From positions 7,936,001 to 8,000,000 of the forward strand of contig NC_070562.1 of NCBI RefSeq assembly GCF_026914185.1: a stretch of 64,000 bases of DNA, in the 5' to 3' direction. A model generated the notes under the pieces. The model was not told the origin of the DNA. It worked only from the letters and a program-made list of their open reading frames with translations, and made no database searches. Positions within the stretch are counted from its first letter, which is position 1. Each line of letters starts with the position of its first letter. The position numbers were made by a program, and so were the translations under genes. This DNA comes from Puccinia triticina (taxonomy: Eukaryota > Basidiomycota > Pucciniomycetes > Pucciniales > Pucciniaceae). This document shows, in pieces, positions 21,480-35,436 of the stretch.

Positions 21480-22012
21480 ACATTAGATGACCCACTGTAC
21501 ATACTCTGCTGTCAAGGAGTCAGTAGGATACCTGACTGTTGAGGCTAATTTAACAAAGTCCCCCCTATATTCAGCGGCTCCGGGAGCTGCGCTCGGCGGC
21601 TCTCTGCTCCTCCCCACTCAAGCCGCAACTCGATGGGAAACTTGCTAAATACATGAGTCAGCTGTTGAGGCTTGGTCATTAATGATGAGCGGGGGCTCGG
21701 CAGTGCTGTGCTCCTATCGAGGGTTTGATTATGTACGTGGCTGGGTTTTCTTGCTGGATACGGATGAATTGGTTGTAATTTGGTGCTGTACAAAATACAG
21801 CTGCTTCAACATCTCCCCCTTCTTTGCAAGTCAGCTTGTGGCAAACTTTGTTATCTCTCGACGGCGCAAGGCCTGTTTCCCATTCCCTCGGTGCTGCTGC
21901 CACGAACCACCCCCAACGAACATAAAAAGACACCCTCAAGCATCCCGAACACACACAACACCAGCCATACCCACACCGATCAAGCCCAGAAAGCACCATC
22001 CAAAGCCTCCTG
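21480..22012 (+). promoter_or_regulatory. 5' flank of the chitin synthase gene
   Basis: No other gene seen. The last 120 bp before the ATG are CA-rich, like fungal 5' UTRs. No clear TATA box. Confidence 0.35.
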
Positions 22013-25000
22013 ATGGCGTACCATCAACCCGTAGACGAGGAACGCGGCGGAAGTAAGCACATCAAGGAAGACCCCTTTCTATGTAAAAAAACAATCAAGC
22101 TAACTCTCAGATGTTTGTTTGTCTCAGCCTGGGGCATGCCCAGCCACCAGCAAACTGGTCACGATATTCCTCTGCACGACCGACTCCAATCTCCGCCGCC
22201 GTTGGTCCCGCCCACCCATCTAGCTAACGACCCTTACTATGCCTCTCAAGGCTATCGACAGGGCGAGTACTTGGAACCTACCACCTATGGGGGCGGGGGA
22301 ATGCACGAGGACTACGACTCTTCCACCTGGGTACCTGCCTCCCAACATCCCTCAAGTAATTATGTCAGTCTAGAATTCGCTCTCATCTTCGCTCCATCTC
22401 ACTAATCCTCATTTGATACATCTTTCGGGACGTTTCATCTCTTGGCCTTTGACAGGAATCCTCTATCGGCGGTGGTCAGAATTATGAACCCAAGATATCA
22501 TCTACCTTCGACCACCCCGTGGCGAATGACACACACGAAGACGTCCCATTGATCACGAACACGGGTGGATATCATCAGAGCAGCTATACCCCAGGCGGAT
22601 TCGCTGCAGAAGTTCCCACCGAAGATAGCTACGTTCGTTACGGTCGCATTCCTCAACGTCAACCCAGACGGTACAAGACCGTCAAGCGAGTCGAGCTCTA
22701 TCACGGCAACCTTGTCCTGGATTGTAAAGTGCCTACCAAACTGCTGGCGATGTGTCCTCGGAAGGACGAACGCGAATTTACCCACATGCGATACACAGCA
22801 GCTACTTGTGATGTCAGCCTCGCAACGTAGCCTCGGTTTTTTTTTTTTTTTTTTTTTGCGTATATGCTTAACTCACCACCTCCAATGCTCGGTTTAGCCC
22901 AACGACTTCAAAGACGAACGATACACTTTGAGGCAGGTATTGTACGAGCCAGCGCGTCGAACAGAGCTTTTTATCGTCATGACTATGTACAATGAGGACG
23001 ACCAGTTATTCACACGAACAATGCATGGTGTGATGAGTTGAGTATCACCGGTCTCTGTCTCGCGCCATTTACGCAATCTTAGTCATCGGAATTCCTGCGT
23101 CCAGATGCGTTGCTAACGTCCCATTCATTCTGGACACATCTAACAGAAAATGTTCAACATCTCTGCTCTCGTGACCGGTCAAAAACATGGGGCAAAGATG
23201 GATGGAAGAAAGTGGTGGTATGCATCGTATCGGATGGTCGATCGAAGATTAACTCGCGTACGCTCTCCGTCCTGGCCGCCATGGGAGTTTACCAAGACGG
23301 AGTGGCAAAGAATGTTGGTGAGTGGCTTGATGCTCCCTTGACATATTGCTCGAACAATCATTCTTACGACAAAATCTTGCCACATCCTGTTCTCCAGTCA
23401 ACGACAAGCCAGTGACCGCGCATATCTATGAATACACCACCCAGATCTCCATCGACCCCGACTTGAAATTCAAAGGGTCCGAAAAAGGGCTCGTGCCTGT
23501 CCAGATCCTGTTCTGTTTGAAGGAGAAAAACCAAAAGAAGATCAACTCTCACCGATGGTTTTTCAACGCATTCGGTCCTATCCTCCAACCGAACGTCTGT
23601 GTACTCCTTGATGTTGGTACCCAGCCCGGCGTCTCTTCAATCTATAGACTGTGGAAGAGCTTCGACATCAATTCAAACGTTGGAGGAGCTTGTGGTGAAA
23701 TCGTTGCTCTGAAGGGCAAATTCCTTAGAAATCTCTTGAATCCTCTTGTGGCTGCTCAAAACTTTGAGTACAAAATGTCAAGTCAGTCCTAGCCGCACAC
23801 CCATCCCTTGTTGATCCAAGAACTGATGAGCTCGTTCTATTCTTTTCTTGTCAAGATATCCTCGATAAACCGCTGGAATCCGTTTTCGGTTACATCACGG
23901 TTCTACCGGGCGCTTTCTCCGCCTATCGATACATTGCCCTGCAAAATGATGCCAAGGGAGAAGGTCCATTGACGCAATACTTCAAGGGAGAAACGCTAGG
24001 TCATTCCGCCGATGCAGACCTGTGGACCAAGAACATGTATCTGGCAGAAGATCGGATTTTGTGCTGGGAGCTTGTCAGCAAACGGAATAGCTCGTGGATC
24101 TTACATTATGTGAAAAACTCGTTTGCGGTCACTGATGTCCCAGACCAGGTATATATGATCATTGCCTCTCTTATACCCAACATCCGCGCTGAGGCCATCG
24201 ATCCATCTTATCTCCCAGGTTCCTGAACTGATCTCTCAACGTCGTCGATGGCTGAATGGATCATTTTTTGCCGCTATCCATTCGACTGTACATTTTGGCT
24301 ATCTATATCGATCGAGCCACTCTTTTATCCGCAAAGCCGTGTTGCATTTTGAAATGGTATACCAGACTGTGCGTTACTTTTTTCCTCTCATTCCGCATCG
24401 ATTGATGGTTTTTTTTTTCACTGACATCTGTTTACCCTTTTTGCCATGTACAGTTCAGCATGCTCTTTTCGTGGTTCGGTTTGGCCAATTACTACATCGT
24501 TAGTGCCCATCTAAACACTTCAATCATACATGCCAAGTTGCTAATTGAAAAAACACTACAACAGGCATTCGTCATTCTTACCAAATCGATGGAAGACCCA
24601 TCATTCAATTTCAACGGTATTCAATACTTCAACGATGTTTTGAGATATATCTACCTTGGTGTATTAATCATGTGCTTTCTACTGGCCATGGGCAATCGCC
24701 CTCAGGGGTGAGAGTTCTTTTCTGGAATTCTGCGCGTGTTTTTCTTCTTCTTTCTTTTCATTCACTGACAATGAAACCCTCATCTTTGCAGCTCTAAAGT
24801 GATGTTCACTATAGCTCTAGTGGTATTTGCGTTTATAACACTCTATATGACAGTGAGTATTCTTACTTCTCGATAACATGAGCGTGATCGCATGAACGAT
24901 ATTGAAAGTAGGTCCTATTGTGTAGTTCGCTGGTGTTTTCATCGCCGTTAAGGGGATCATGAACGCCGAAGCAGCGATCGTCGCAAATGGCGGTCATTTC

Positions 25001-25891
25001 ACAGTCGCGGATATCTTTGCAAACAAGATCTTTCGGAATATCGTGCTATCATTAGTCGCCACTTTTGGCTTATGGCTGATCGCATCTTTCATGTTCTTTG
25101 AGGTGTGTTTGGCGATCAACCAAATTTGGACAGGAGCTTATACTAATGACGCGTGCCTTTCATTCTGGCGGTGGGTAGCCTTGGCACATGTTCACCTCTT
25201 TTGCACAATACATCTTGATGTCTCCCTCCTTCATCAACGTGATCAACGTTTATGCGTTCTGTAACGTACACGATGTAAGTTGGGGGACGAAAGGAGACAA
25301 CAAAGTCGAGACCGATCTCGGGGTCGTCAAGGCGGCTGAAGACGGCAAGACGGGTAAGGTGGATATCACTGTGCCCACGGACGAGAAAGATATCAACGCG
25401 GCCTACGACGATGCATGTCATGTGCTATCTAATAAACCTCCGCCGGAAAAAGAAACTATCGATGTCGAAACCAAGATGACGGACTCCTACCGTAATATCC
25501 GTACCAATGTCGTCCTGGCTTGGGCTTTGATGAATGTATGTTCTCGCTCGATCCTCCTACACATGAGATTCACAACCAATTAACTTTTATTTACTTTCCT
25601 ACAGGGTGCATTAGTCGCTGTAATTCTATCTACCAAAGCGGGCACAAATATCTCTCAAGATGGCGATTCTGCAAAAGTTAATTCATACATGGTGTGTTAA
25701 GCCGTTTCCCCAAAGTTTGACAAGCTTATAATAGCTGTCTTGTATGGATCAATTGGCTGACATTCAACCGAATCTAGACCTTTTTGCTGTATAGCGTATT
25801 CGGGCTATCGTTCGTCAAGTTCTGCGGCACAACTATGTATCTGGTTCAGTTTATCTTTACAGGTACAGGTTTCTTCTCTATTCTCTCCTGA
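22013..25891 (+). CDS. Chitin synthase (family GT2, class I-III type)
   Basis: Polymerises GlcNAc from UDP-GlcNAc into chitin at the plasma membrane. Exons: 22013-22052, 22128-22363, 22456-22812, 22898-23036, 23147-23317, 23398-23781, 23856-24148, 24219-24368, 24454-24498, 24565-24707, 24792-24852, 24926-25102, 25179-25535, 25605-25691, 25778-25891. All phases agree (2754 nt, 917 aa). The N-terminal 150 residues are disordered and Pro/Tyr-rich. Then come [18 protein letters not shown], the QNFEY block (about residue 434), the catalytic EDR (about 507) and QRRRW (about 547). Several membrane segments fill residues 580-915. The length and [17 protein letters not shown] block fit a class I-III enzyme without a myosin domain. 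The last exon may be read to TGA at 25889 or spliced again at 25862 to give an almost immediate stop. Either way the C-terminus changes by only a few residues. Confidence 0.95.
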
Positions 25892-26400
25892 TCCATCAGC
25901 CGTCTTATTAATCATTATTCACACTCATTGGCTCGTAATGAAAATTAGGATGATTCCCACGACTTCGTCCTTTCTTTGGCCCCTGGTGGTAAATCCTTTG
26001 GCGACTTTTTTCATAATAAATTCATGAAGTACCGTATTCACCAACAAATATATCCATCACATGAATTTGAAACACGCAACTTGTTCTCCTTCTGTCTTGT
26101 TGCTGCTTGGTCGTTTTTTCACTTCTTATTGAGAGCTTTTTTATAAAAACAAAATATGTATGTAATTGTTGAGTGATTACTCTTCTATCCGAAAGGCAAT
26201 GAGGTCAGGTTTTGGACAACAGAAAGTCATCATTCCCCTATATCTCATCATCATGTATAGCTTAAACATTATAATAATCAATTTCTCCAGTTGACCCTCA
26301 GACATTGCATGGCCTGAAAATACAAATTGTTTACGAATAAATTTCATTGCACCTGGCTTCACCGCACTTGCATTTGCCGCTTTACGCACCTCCTTCAATT
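25892..26400. other. 3' flank of chitin synthase
   Basis: AT-rich with several AATAAA-like signals near 26018 and 26140. An open minus frame at 26177-26398 has no recognisable similarity. Confidence 0.3.
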
Positions 26401-26505
26401 CTCAATGAACCCGGCTCGTGAACTGCCGGAAGTAGGGTCCAGACTTCCCTGCCTTTCCCCACACTTCTGAAGTATGCCCGGGTTGGAGCTGACCTGAAGT
26501 TGGAT

Positions 26506-26884
26506 GTACAGCAGTTCCGAGAAAGCTTGCGCTTCTGGACCTGCGATTTTGCCCCCCGAACTTGACTTCAGCCACCTGTATTGCCTCCTGTATGGCCGTT
26601 GCCATACAGGGACATGCATTCGTTGCAAAAGCTATCTTTGTGATAGCTAGCTTTTAGCTTTGGAGAGTGGCACCGTTGGACTCCTCGTCAAATTTCGAGT
26701 CCAGCGGTCCTGCACCCCCCGCGCCCGTGTGGCATGACAGGGCACCAGGCTGCCCAGTCAGGCCCCACAGCCCTGTATAACCCGGGCTGTCCAGAATACA
26801 GGGGGGATGTGGCTGAAGTTGAAGTCGAGTTCGGGGGGCAGAATCGCAGGTCCGGAAACGCAAGCTTTCTCGGAACTGCTGTAA
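26506..26884. repeat. Inverted repeat, about 65-bp arms
   Basis: 26506-26572 and 26813-26884 are inverted copies containing GCAGTTCCGAGAAAGCTTGC and CTGCGATT(C/T)TGCCCCCCGAA, with a 240-bp GC-rich loop. Probably a decayed foldback element. Confidence 0.55.
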
Positions 26885-26911
26885 TATAAATACGAACTTG
26901 ACAAAGTCCCT

Positions 26912-27330
26912 CGAGACTTCGGGGGACTCGCGAAGCGAGCCTCCGTCAGACCATCCGCACCGGGCGCTAAGTTAGCCCGGATTAGGGCACTTAGTTCGAC
27001 CCCGCAACCGCATCGGGTTGGATTAACCGGGGATCAACTTGACCCGGAGCTTGGTTTGGAGCTAGTGGGGTATAAATCTAGCCCCCACTAGTCCTCGGAC
27101 TAACCTATAAAATGAATATGCATCATGCTCAATGGCATGAACTCTATGTGTTTAGGTGCCAAACACATACCATACAGGCACCTAATCACATAATCTCCGA
27201 TAGCCTCGGACCTCCCAATCTACGCCGATGCAGTCGGCCACTCGGATTAGCTTAGTCCGACCGTAATCCGAGCTAGTTAGTCCAGACTAACTTAGCAACG
27301 GATGCGGATGCTCTCAGGAGGGACTTACCC
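26912..27330. mobile_element. Degenerate MITE with AAGTCCCTC ends
   Basis: Ends AAGTCCCTCGAGA and the complement of AAGTCCCTCCTGAGA. The inner arms share CATCCGCA..GCTAAGTTAG in inverted order. About 420 bp, GC-richer than its surroundings. A further AAGTCCCTCCTG end lies at about 27770. Confidence 0.5.
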
Positions 27331-27852
27331 CTTAGCTCCCCGAACTCGCGCACCAAGAATGGATTTTCAAGGTAGCTAGTTTATTTTTTCTACAGCTCAC
27401 CTACCACATCCACTCCAATTTGATTATCTCAATGTTGTCGGAACATGCTGCAGAAAAGCATACACATTTTTTTACCTCCCATGATCCCCTCTGTGTGCTG
27501 GTGGAGAGCGAACTGTGGAGGCTGAGTTGGGGAACACAGACCCTCTCCGTGCAAAATCCATATTTTGAGTGTTTTTAAAGGTTTTTTTTGGACTGGAAGG
27601 AATGTTGAGAAGTTACCCAAATTCTCTAGGTTTGACAGGCACAAGCTAGTCTTCAACCTAAGCAATTTTATTGCAAATAAAGTTAAGGAAGCAAGGAATT
27701 ATACAGGGTTGAAAATTCCTGCCACCTAAATTTAGAATCTAGCCCCCGCAAAAAGGGGCGATAGGGCGCAAGTCCCTCCTGCCGAGGGCTGTTGGAGGCT
27801 CGCTTTGCAAGACACACGCCCGCAGCAGCGAGGGCCTTGGGTTAAGTTTGTA

Positions 27853-28917
27853 TAAATAGGGAGTTGAAAAATCAACTCGCATAAATTAATTTATCGACTC
27901 CCAAAACGTGTTTACGTCACGGGGACCGTCTCACGACGTCCACCCTGGGTTCGCAGGACCAAATTTTGACGCACGCGGATTTTGGGAGCCGGAAAATTAA
28001 TTCCGCTAACCAGAATGGGAGTCGGAATTTCAATTTCACAAGAAATGCCCAAAAATAAAGAAAAATTTATACCTCCTTGCTGGGGCACCCAAAGCCCCCC
28101 AAAATTTTACAGCAGTCAGAAAGTGCTCTTAAGAGCACATGGTGAGCTGCATGGAAGTAGAAAACCCCAGTAAATGGGTGTGCTACTGTGGCTCTAATTT
28201 TGGGGATTTCCTACTAAGGAATTCTGCCAAAGCATTAGCTATGGTGCCCCAAAGCCCCCCAAAAATTTTACAGTGGGCAGAAATACCGCTGAAAAGCACC
28301 CTGTGAGCTTCTTGGCAGTATCACACCCCAGGCAAGTCACGTGCAACTGGGGGCCTAATTTGGCGGATTTCCTACTAAGGATATCCGCCAGAACCAGCTA
28401 CTGTGCTGCAAAGTGCACCAAATTTTTGATCATCAAGTTAAATCATCTGTACTAAAACATTTAGCTGCAAGGCAGTAGCCCACCAACAGAAATAATTTTG
28501 AGTCGGCTGGGGCTTTTGGTCATATCTACTACTAATTGCCTCCGCCATAGTTATTAGTCCCTCTGCCACAGTTGTTGGTCCCTCTGCCACAGTAATTTGT
28601 CCCTCTGCCACAGTTAGTAGTCCCTCCGCCAAATTGAATAGTGCCTCTGACACAGTTATTAGTCCCTCTGCCACAGTTATCAGTCCCCCCGCCACAGTTA
28701 CTGGTCCCTCCACCAGCTATTAGTCCCTCTGCCTATTAAATGTGGCAGAGGGACTAATGTCTGTGGCAGACACACTATTAACTGTGGTTGAGGGACTAAT
28801 AACTGTGGCGGAGGGACTAATAACTGTGGCGGAGGGACTAATAACTGCGGCAGGGGACTATTAAATTTGACAGAGGAACTACTAACTGTGGCATAGGGAC
28901 ACATTACTGTGGCAGAG
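27853..28917. repeat. Left half of a foldback split by the LTR element
   Basis: Starts near a TATAAATAGGGAGTTG motif. 27853-28560 is the inverted copy of 40950-41825. From 28540 to 28917 it consists of about 20-bp units of the type GAGGGACTAATAACTGTGGC that reverse orientation at about 28735, the symmetry centre. Together with 40919-41825 the original element was about 2 kb. Confidence 0.75.
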
Positions 28918-29927
28918 TGTCAGCTATGTTTATGAAACTTAGGGTAAAAACCCGTCAGAAATAAGGGTTTTTGCCCTAGTACTATAACTGTACTGAAATA
29001 AAACACTGGCAATAATGTGCCAAACTTGTTACGTGGTATTTAGCCACTACAAGGGTTTATACACTCTTATATAAGAGGAGGATATTTGTAATTAATAAGG
29101 TTTACTTATTAAGAACAGGGATATATAAGGTTTAGAATTAGAAATAGCTGGTAAGCGCTTAAACTGATTGGCTGCGCGTCAGAGGCGGGAGTCTTACAGC
29201 AACTATTTATAAAGATTTAACTGTAATAAATGCTTATAAGGGATATTGGCAATTTTTAGAGTTAAGATCTAGTAGGTTTCGTGCCAAAAGGGCAGAAATA
29301 AAAGAAGTGGTGGCTTTAATAAGCCAGAGGAGAATTTTCACGAGTTAACTTACAGGTTAATGGGTGGTGAAATGTCTGAGGGGACAATTACAGTGGATCA
29401 GTTACCTCCTTAAATACTGGAGAGGTCTTTGAGGGCGCTGAAATATTCCCATTGGTTTTGGCTATGGGTAAATGCCAAGAGTAGACGTGAAATCTGCCTT
29501 GGTTATGGGTATTTTAATTGTACAATATTACACAACTTCCCTTACTCCCACACTTGACATTTGTATAACCAATTGTCATGTGAAATAGCTTAATATGAAG
29601 TGTAATATCAATTTGTACTAAGTGTTACTCTCACCCGTGGTTCCTGTTTCACGGGGGAAAGGTATTTTACTAATTAATATAATCTTATGTATTTTAATTT
29701 ATGTAAAGATTTTTTATGTAGTTTTCCTGCTCTTTGGAGCGCTTTATGGCTATATGTACATGTATGAAAAAATGTATGAAGGAGTAGGAATGAGGGGTTA
29801 CTTTGAGTGGGTGACCCCCCTTAATTTATCACGAGGATTCTGAATATTCAATAATATTTCAGGATTTGTAAATGGTTTACCAGTTTTTGCAGACTTTAGG
29901 ATACTTGTTGTATCTCTAAGGCTGACA
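28918..29927 (-). repeat. 3' LTR (left copy)
   Basis: 1010 bp, TG..CA ends with the inverted heptamer TGTCAGC/GCTGACA. The 73-codon frame at 29622-29843 exists only because it is LTR sequence and occurs identically in the other LTR. Confidence 0.92.
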
Positions 29928-29952
29928 CTCGCCCCCTCTAAAAAGATTGTAC

Positions 29953-32900
29953 TCAATCTTTGTTTTTAGTGTTCCTGAATCGTCTGAGGTATTTGTCTGC
30001 ATCTTTGATGTCTTTCTCTGGTAGCCATTCATCTTCATGAATTGGATTCTTGCATCTTACAAGATATAGTTTATCTTTTTCTCCTCTGATATTTTTGTCT
30101 TTCAAGATCTTATGAATTTTCTTCTCCTCTGATTCTTCAAGTGGAGGTACTTCTGCTTCAGGTATTTCCTTGCGTAAAGGGAATAATTCAGCATCTGATT
30201 CATTATAATGCTTAAGTAAGCTTACTGGGAATGTAGGATGTTTCTTTTCTAGTTCTCCATATAGTTCCACTTCAACTGCATTTGGTCCGTGTAAGGCTTT
30301 GACTACAAATGGTCCTACAAAGGCATTTCTAAGTTTCTTAGGTCCTTTAATATTAGTAAAGTTTGTGGTTGATATTAATACTAAATCTCCTATTTTGAAA
30401 CTGGGTACTTTATGCTTTTTGTCCCATTTTTCTTTGCTGTATTCAAATGCATTGTCCATGCTTTGTTGGGCGTGTTTCCTGGCTTTGTCCAGCATGTTCT
30501 TAAAGCTTGCTGCTGTGGGGTGTACTTCTACCAAGTCCTTTTTCAGGCTGTCTTGTGGTAGTCTGGGGTTCCATCCTTTCTCTAGAATAGCTGGTGTTTT
30601 CCCTGTTGATGCATGGGTTGATGTCCTGTAGGCTAGTTCTAGGGCTGGTAATAGTGTGACCCAGTCATGAGTAAATCCATCAGAGTCTTTAAACTCCAGT
30701 CCATAGGCACAGAATCTCCTTAGCATGTCTTCCAAAGTTTGAATCATTCTCTCTGCTAGCCCATCTGTCTGTGGATGGTATGCTGTTGAGAAAGAGAGTT
30801 TAGTGCCAAATAGGCGGTACAGTCCTCTCCATAGGTCTGATGTAAACTTGGGATCTCTATCACTGATGATGTTTTTGAATAATCCTGTCCATGAAATCAC
30901 TTGTTGCCAAATCATTATGGCTGTATCCATAGCTGTATCATCTTTGTGACATGGTAAGAATATAGGTGTTTTACTAAATCTGTCTACAATAACTAGAAAT
31001 GCATTATAGTTTCTCTTTCCTCCAGGTGGTAATCCTGTAACCCAGTCCATGTTAACTGTCTCCCATGGTCTAGTGGGTTCTTCTATTTTTATCATGTGTC
31101 CAAACCTTTTGCCTGTTGCTTTGTTTGCTCTCTGGCATCTTTCACATGTAGTGCAGTATGTTTCTACATCTTGCTGCCATGTTGGCCACCATGCTAGATT
31201 CCTCACTCTGTCTTCTGTTCTGTCTGAAGATAGATGGCCAGATGATGTACTGTCATGGCATTCATGTAGTAGTGTATTGATTAATACTCTGTCCATTACG
31301 GTTAATACACATGTATGTTTGGATCTGTGATAGATGATTCCGTCAAACAGGTGAAATCTTCCTTCTTGGTATGATTTTCTCCATGTTGTATCTAGTGCTG
31401 CAATCAGGTCATCATCCTTTGAATCTGTTTTGGATAATATTTGTACTAGTAATGTACAGTTCTTGTCTTGTTTATAACTATTTCTGATTTCTTCAAAGAA
31501 TTCATCTTCTAGTTCAGTAATGCTGATCCCCATAATTGGTAGTTCATCTGGGTCTTCAGGCGCCCAGGCTGGATTGTCTGGTGTGTTTGGTAGGGACCAT
31601 CTAGAAAGTCCATCTGCGTTTTTATGCAATCTCCCTTCTTTATGAATTATTGTCATGTTACCTCTGTACACTTGAATGGATATCTGCCATCTAAGCATGT
31701 GTCTGTTAGAGGTTTTCATATTGATGAGTGATTTTAGTGCAATACAGTCTGTAATAACGTCAAACACACTTCCATCTAGATAGTAGTGGAGTTTTTCCAA
31801 TGCCCAAACTAGGCATAGGCATTCTAGTTGACTTGCTCCATAGCGTGCTTCAGTCTTCTTAAGTTGTCTGGATATGAAACAAATGGGACCTTCCACTGGT
31901 TTATCATTGATGATTTGTAGTTGGTGTAGGGCTGCTCCTAGTCCTTCCATTGAGGCATCAACATATAACACAAAAGGTTTCTTAAAATCTGGCATTAATA
32001 GTAGAGGTGCTCTAGTCAGGTGTTCTCTTATCCTGTTAAATGCCATGTGTCTTTCTGTGGTCATTTCAAAGGCAGTATCATTGGAAGCTATCTCATACAA
32101 GCTTCTGGCTATGGCTGCGTAGCCTTCTAAATGTTGTCTGTAGTAGCTGGCAAACCCAAGAAAGCTTTGCATTTCTTTTTTGTTCGTAGGTGCTGGTTTC
32201 TGTAACACTGCTGCTACTTTATTCTGGTCTATGCATAGTGCTAGTCCTGAAACTACGTGTCCTAGTGCTTTAATTTCTGCAAATCCAAATGCACATTTCT
32301 TTAGGGAGATTTTCATATTGACATTAATTATCTTTGTTAGAACTAGTTCTATTCTGCTCATATGGTCTCCCCAAGTCTCAGAGCATATAATTATGTCATC
32401 TATGTATATAATCAGCCATCCCAGTCCAAGTTCTTCACAGAAGATGGTATTCATCATTCTTTGGAAATGTGATGGGGCATTTTTAATTCCAAAAGGCATT
32501 CTAAGGTACTCATAAACTCCTTTATGTGTTATAATTCTCAGGTATTTTCTTGCACGTTCTGTTACTACATTCTGATGAAATCCTTTCAAAGAATCCATAC
32601 TTGTAATGTATTTGGCTTTAGCTAGGTTAGTCAGAGTCTCTTGTATCCTTGGTATGGGGTATCTGTCTGGGACTGTGTAGGTATTCAGTGCACGGAAATC
32701 TCCTACCATGCGTGATTTACCATTGTGGTAGGTTATAATTACTGGTGTGGTTATTTCCACTTCTTCATTATGCCCTACTTTCCTGAGGACATTGAGCCTT
32801 ACTAGTTCATCCAGGTGTTTGGCAAGTTCTTCTCTTGCTCTAGGACTTGCTGGATAAGCTGGTCTCCTTAGTAAAGGTGGGTATGGGCGCTCAATGTTCA

Positions 32901-35436
32901 ATGTAATGTCCACTTCGTGGCCTCTGACTGCCCCTAGTGGCTCCTTGTCTGATGCAAATGCAGTCTTGTTCCTATACAGCATGTTGCGTAACTGTAGTAG
33001 TTGATCTACACTCAGTTTATCATTAAAATTAGCTTCTGCTAGCTGTTCTCTTCCAAATCTTTCTTTTTCTTTGTCCTGTATTTCTACTTGTTCCACAGGT
33101 AAAGGCTCTTTGGATTTAAATAGGAATTTCTTCTTTTTATTGTCATTCCCAATAGTGAAGTATCTTTCTCTGCTATTGGTTATGTCAAAGCCATAGATAG
33201 TTAAGTAGTCATTTCCTAGTATGAAGTGTTTGCTCACTGCATCCTCTATTACAATGAATTCCACTGTCATTCTGACTGATCCTGTTGGGTGAGGGATTAT
33301 TATGGGGCATTCAAATACTCCTATTGGCTTCATGGTACTACTGGCACTGTTTATTCTTACTTTTCCCAGTGTTAGAAGAATATCCTTGTAGTCTGGGCAT
33401 AATTTTCTCAAGTATGTCTCAGGTACTACTGAGCAATATGCACCACTGTCAAGTAGCATTTCTGCTTCCCTACCATTAAACAATATATGTGTAATGTTGG
33501 TTTTACCAGCTGTGTAGCCTTTCCCTCTTGTAGGTTTAGTTTTCATCAGTCTGGCTTCTTGGATATTTCCTATAGGTTGTCCAGGGTGCCATGCTTGGGG
33601 TAAATTATGCTCTGTTTCAGCTTCAGCCATTTCTATGTCTATGTTAATCATATTACAAGACCCTGATGAGACTGAAGACCCATCATCATGTGTTTCCTCT
33701 GTGTCTGATTGAGTCTTCTCTTCAGCTGTTTCTTCTGCCTCTATTTCAACATGGTTAATATTTTTCTTTGGTTGAGGGCAGTTTGGTGAAGTGTGGCCCA
33801 TTTTACCACAGTTGTAGCACTTTTTATCTTTCTGGTAACTCTGGTCTTTTGAAGTAGATGGTTTCTTCTCTTCTGTTTTCTCAGTTTTATCTCCTTGATA
33901 TTTAGGCTTATACCTTCTGCCAATGCGTGTACGTGTAGTTATGTCTTCTAATGTGTTCACAATATCTTCTGTACTTGCATTGTAGGGTAGTCTACTTTTA
34001 ATGGCATGCTCTAGATCTCTTCCACATTTTTTGAGGATTCTCAGGTGGACTTCATTGTCTGTTAAATTGGGCCATATGGCTTTCAATCTATCTTTCTGAG
34101 ATATTACCCATTTGAGTGGATTATCTTTTTCAATATCAAAGGTGCTCTCATCAAATTTATTCTCAATTTTGAAGCGCCATGCTGGGCTTCCCCATTTGCT
34201 GTTGATTTGTTCTTTCCACCATTCCCAAGATTGTTTGCCATGGGTTGAGCGTAGGTCAGTGAACCAGCGCTTGGCACAACCTTTGAAAAGGCTGTTGAGT
34301 CTTCCTGTAATTGAGGAATCACTCAGCTCAAAATCCTCTTGATACAAATCAATTGTTTTAATGAAGTCCAAGTGGTCGTATTCTCCTTCACCTCTAAATG
34401 ATGGCCAATCTTTAATTCTGGGTACATCTTTAGTGTTGTCTCTCATAGTTTGGATACTTGGATTATATGATTGTTCTTTGAAGAATGTTGTTGGTGGGAC
34501 TGTGTACTCCCTTCTCAAGGGTGTTTCTTCTTCTGCCATTCTCCTGAAAGGGTTGCTAGATTGATGTGGTGGTACATCTTTCATTCCTTGTTTGTATGGT
34601 GTATGAGTTTGAGGTTGCACTGGTATATTGTTGCCAATTTTCTGTGCTATATTATCAATGCTAGCCATAAGCTTGCTCTGCATATCATCAAACTTATTAT
34701 TGATCTTAATTATTTCATCTGCCATACTGTCACTGTTGTGTATGATGAGTTGTTCTAGTTTATCAACTTTGTCCATGATTTCCAGTATGTTTTCATCCTG
34801 AGTTTCACGGTTTTCTGACTCATGCTCACTGTCTATTTTAAGTTGTTCCAGTTTGCTAGTAATATCCAATCTGTTAATGTCAGTATGTATTGCATTCAAT
34901 TTGGCAATTACTGTGGTTTCTTTAGCATTTGTTTGAATTTCTGCTGTAACTTTTTGTAATTTATTATTGTAGTCTACAAGGCCCAGTTTTACGTTACTTA
35001 TTTGTTGTATTATACCTGTGGTTTTCTTAACCTCTGGTACAATATTTTTAATATCTTTGGCACTATCCACCGCAATTTCTGCTAAGTTCTTAATTTTGAA
35101 GGCACTATCATATACATTCTGATGGATGTTGTTGATTTTGTTATCAATATGCTCGATGTTTTTAATCAGAATTTGGTTAAAGAAATTCTCTACCTTTGCT
35201 AGAGGTTCATTTGGGTCAATGAGTTCTTCTATATTTTCTGTTTTATTTTCTTTGATTTTTTCTTTTTTCTCATTGGTTGTTTTGGTCTTATCTTGCTTAT
35301 TCAAGCGTTGGATCTCTTGGCGCACTGTTTTGGTGTTTTGTTTATGAATCTGATTGCTTTCACGATTAACTATGTTTGTATTTACAACTCTCTGTTTCTC
35401 GGACTCAGGAATAGAAAAGGAAGATACTTGTTTAGA
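29953..35436 (-). CDS. Gag-Pol polyprotein of the Ty3/gypsy element
   Basis: The frame is uninterrupted from 35436 (just after a TAA) to 29953, about 1827 codons. In order, with approximate nucleotide positions: a coiled-coil Gag-like region; a CCHC zinc knuckle ([14 protein letters not shown], about 33775-33820); aspartic protease with DSGAYCSVV (about 33440); reverse transcriptase with YIDDIII (about 32400); RNase H; integrase with an HHCC finger (HECHD .. CTTCERC, about 31130-31260) and a DDE core ([21 protein letters not shown]); and a C-terminal chromodomain-like segment with [17 protein letters not shown]. No lesion was seen, so it could be active. The start codon is uncertain: the frame is continuous with the upstream ORF at 36177 apart from the single TAA at 35437-35439. 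Confidence 0.92.
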   Translation of the reverse strand, partial: SKQVSSFSIPESEKQRVVNTNIVNRESNQIHKQNTKTVRQEIQRLNKQDKTKTTNEKKEKIKENKTENIEELIDPNEPLAKVENFFNQILIKNIEHIDNKINNIHQNVYDSAFKIKNLAEIAVDSAKDIKNIVPEVKKTTGIIQQISNVKLGLVDYNNKLQKVTAEIQTNAKETTVIAKLNAIHTDINRLDITSKLEQLKIDSEHESENRETQDENILEIMDKVDKLEQLIIHNSDSMADEIIKINNKFDDMQSKLMASIDNIAQKIGNNIPVQPQTHTPYKQGMKDVPPHQSSNPFRRMAEEETPLRREYTVPPTTFFKEQSYNPSIQTMRDNTKDVPRIKDWPSFRGEGEYDHLDFIKTIDLYQEDFELSDSSITGRLNSLFKGCAKRWFTDLRSTHGKQSWEWWKEQINSKWGSPAWRFKIENKFDESTFDIEKDNPLKWVISQKDRLKAIWPNLTDNEVHLRILKKCGRDLEHAIKSRLPYNASTEDIVNTLEDITTRTRIGRRYKPKYQGDKTEKTEEKKPSTSKDQSYQKDKKCYNCGKMGHTSPNCPQPKKNINHVEIEAEETAEEKTQSDTEETHDDGSSVSSGSCNMINIDIEMAEAETEHNLPQAWHPGQPIGNIQEARLMKTKPTRGKGYTAGKTNITHILFNGREAEMLLDSGAYCSVVPETYLRKLCPDYKDILLTLGKVRINSASSTMKPIGVFECPIIIPHPTGSVRMTVEFIVIEDAVSKHFILGNDYLTIYGFDITNSRERYFTIGNDNKKKKFLFKSKEPLPVEQVEIQDKEKERFGREQLAEANFNDKLSVDQLLQLRNMLYRNKTAFASDKEPLGAVRGHEVDITLNIERPYPPLLRRPAYPASPRAREELAKHLDELVRLNVLRKVGHNEEVEITTPVIITYHNGKSRMVGDFRALNTYTVPDRYPIPRIQETLTNLAKAKYITSMDSLKGFHQNVVTERARKYLRIITHKGVYEYLRMPFGIKNAPSHFQRMMNTIFCEELGLGWLIIYIDDIIICSETWGDHMSRIELVLTKIINVNMKISLKKCAFGFAEIKALGHVVSGLALCIDQNKVAAVLQKPAPTNKKEMQSFLGFASYYRQHLEGYAAIARSLYEIASNDTAFEMTTERHMAFNRIREHLTRAPLLLMPDFKKPFVLYVDASMEGLGAALHQLQIINDKPVEGPICFISRQLKKTEARYGASQLECLCLVWALEKLHYYLDGSVFDVITDCIALKSLINMKTSNRHMLRWQISIQVYRGNMTIIHKEGRLHKNADGLSRWSLPNTPDNPAWAPEDPDELPIMGISITELEDEFFEEIRNSYKQDKNCTLLVQILSKTDSKDDDLIAALDTTWRKSYQEGRFHLFDGIIYHRSKHTCVLTVMDRVLINTLLHECHDSTSSGHLSSDRTEDRVRNLAWWPTWQQDVETYCTTCERCQRANKATGKRFGHMIKIEEPTRPWETVNMDWVTGLPPGGKRNYNAFLVIVDRFSKTPIFLPCHKDDTAMDTAIMIWQQVISWTGLFKNIISDRDPKFTSDLWRGLYRLFGTKLSFSTAYHPQTDGLAERMIQTLEDMLRRFCAYGLEFKDSDGFTHDWVTLLPALELAYRTSTHASTGKTPAILEKGWNPRLPQDSLKKDLVEVHPTAASFKNMLDKARKHAQQSMDNAFEYSKEKWDKKHKVPSFKIGDLVLISTTNFTNIKGPKKLRNAFVGPFVVKALHGPNAVEVELYGELEKKHPTFPVSLLKHYNESDAELFPLRKEIPEAEVPPLEESEEKKIHKILKDKNIRGEKDKLYLVRCKNPIHEDEWLPEKDIKDADKYLRRFRNTKNKD

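Noticed and set aside
26177..26398. Minus-strand gene behind chitin synthase
   Set aside because: No ATG start, no splice partners and no recognisable domain.
29622..29843. 73-codon ORF in each LTR
   Set aside because: It is identical in both LTRs, has no family resemblance, and lies on the strand opposite to the element's genes.
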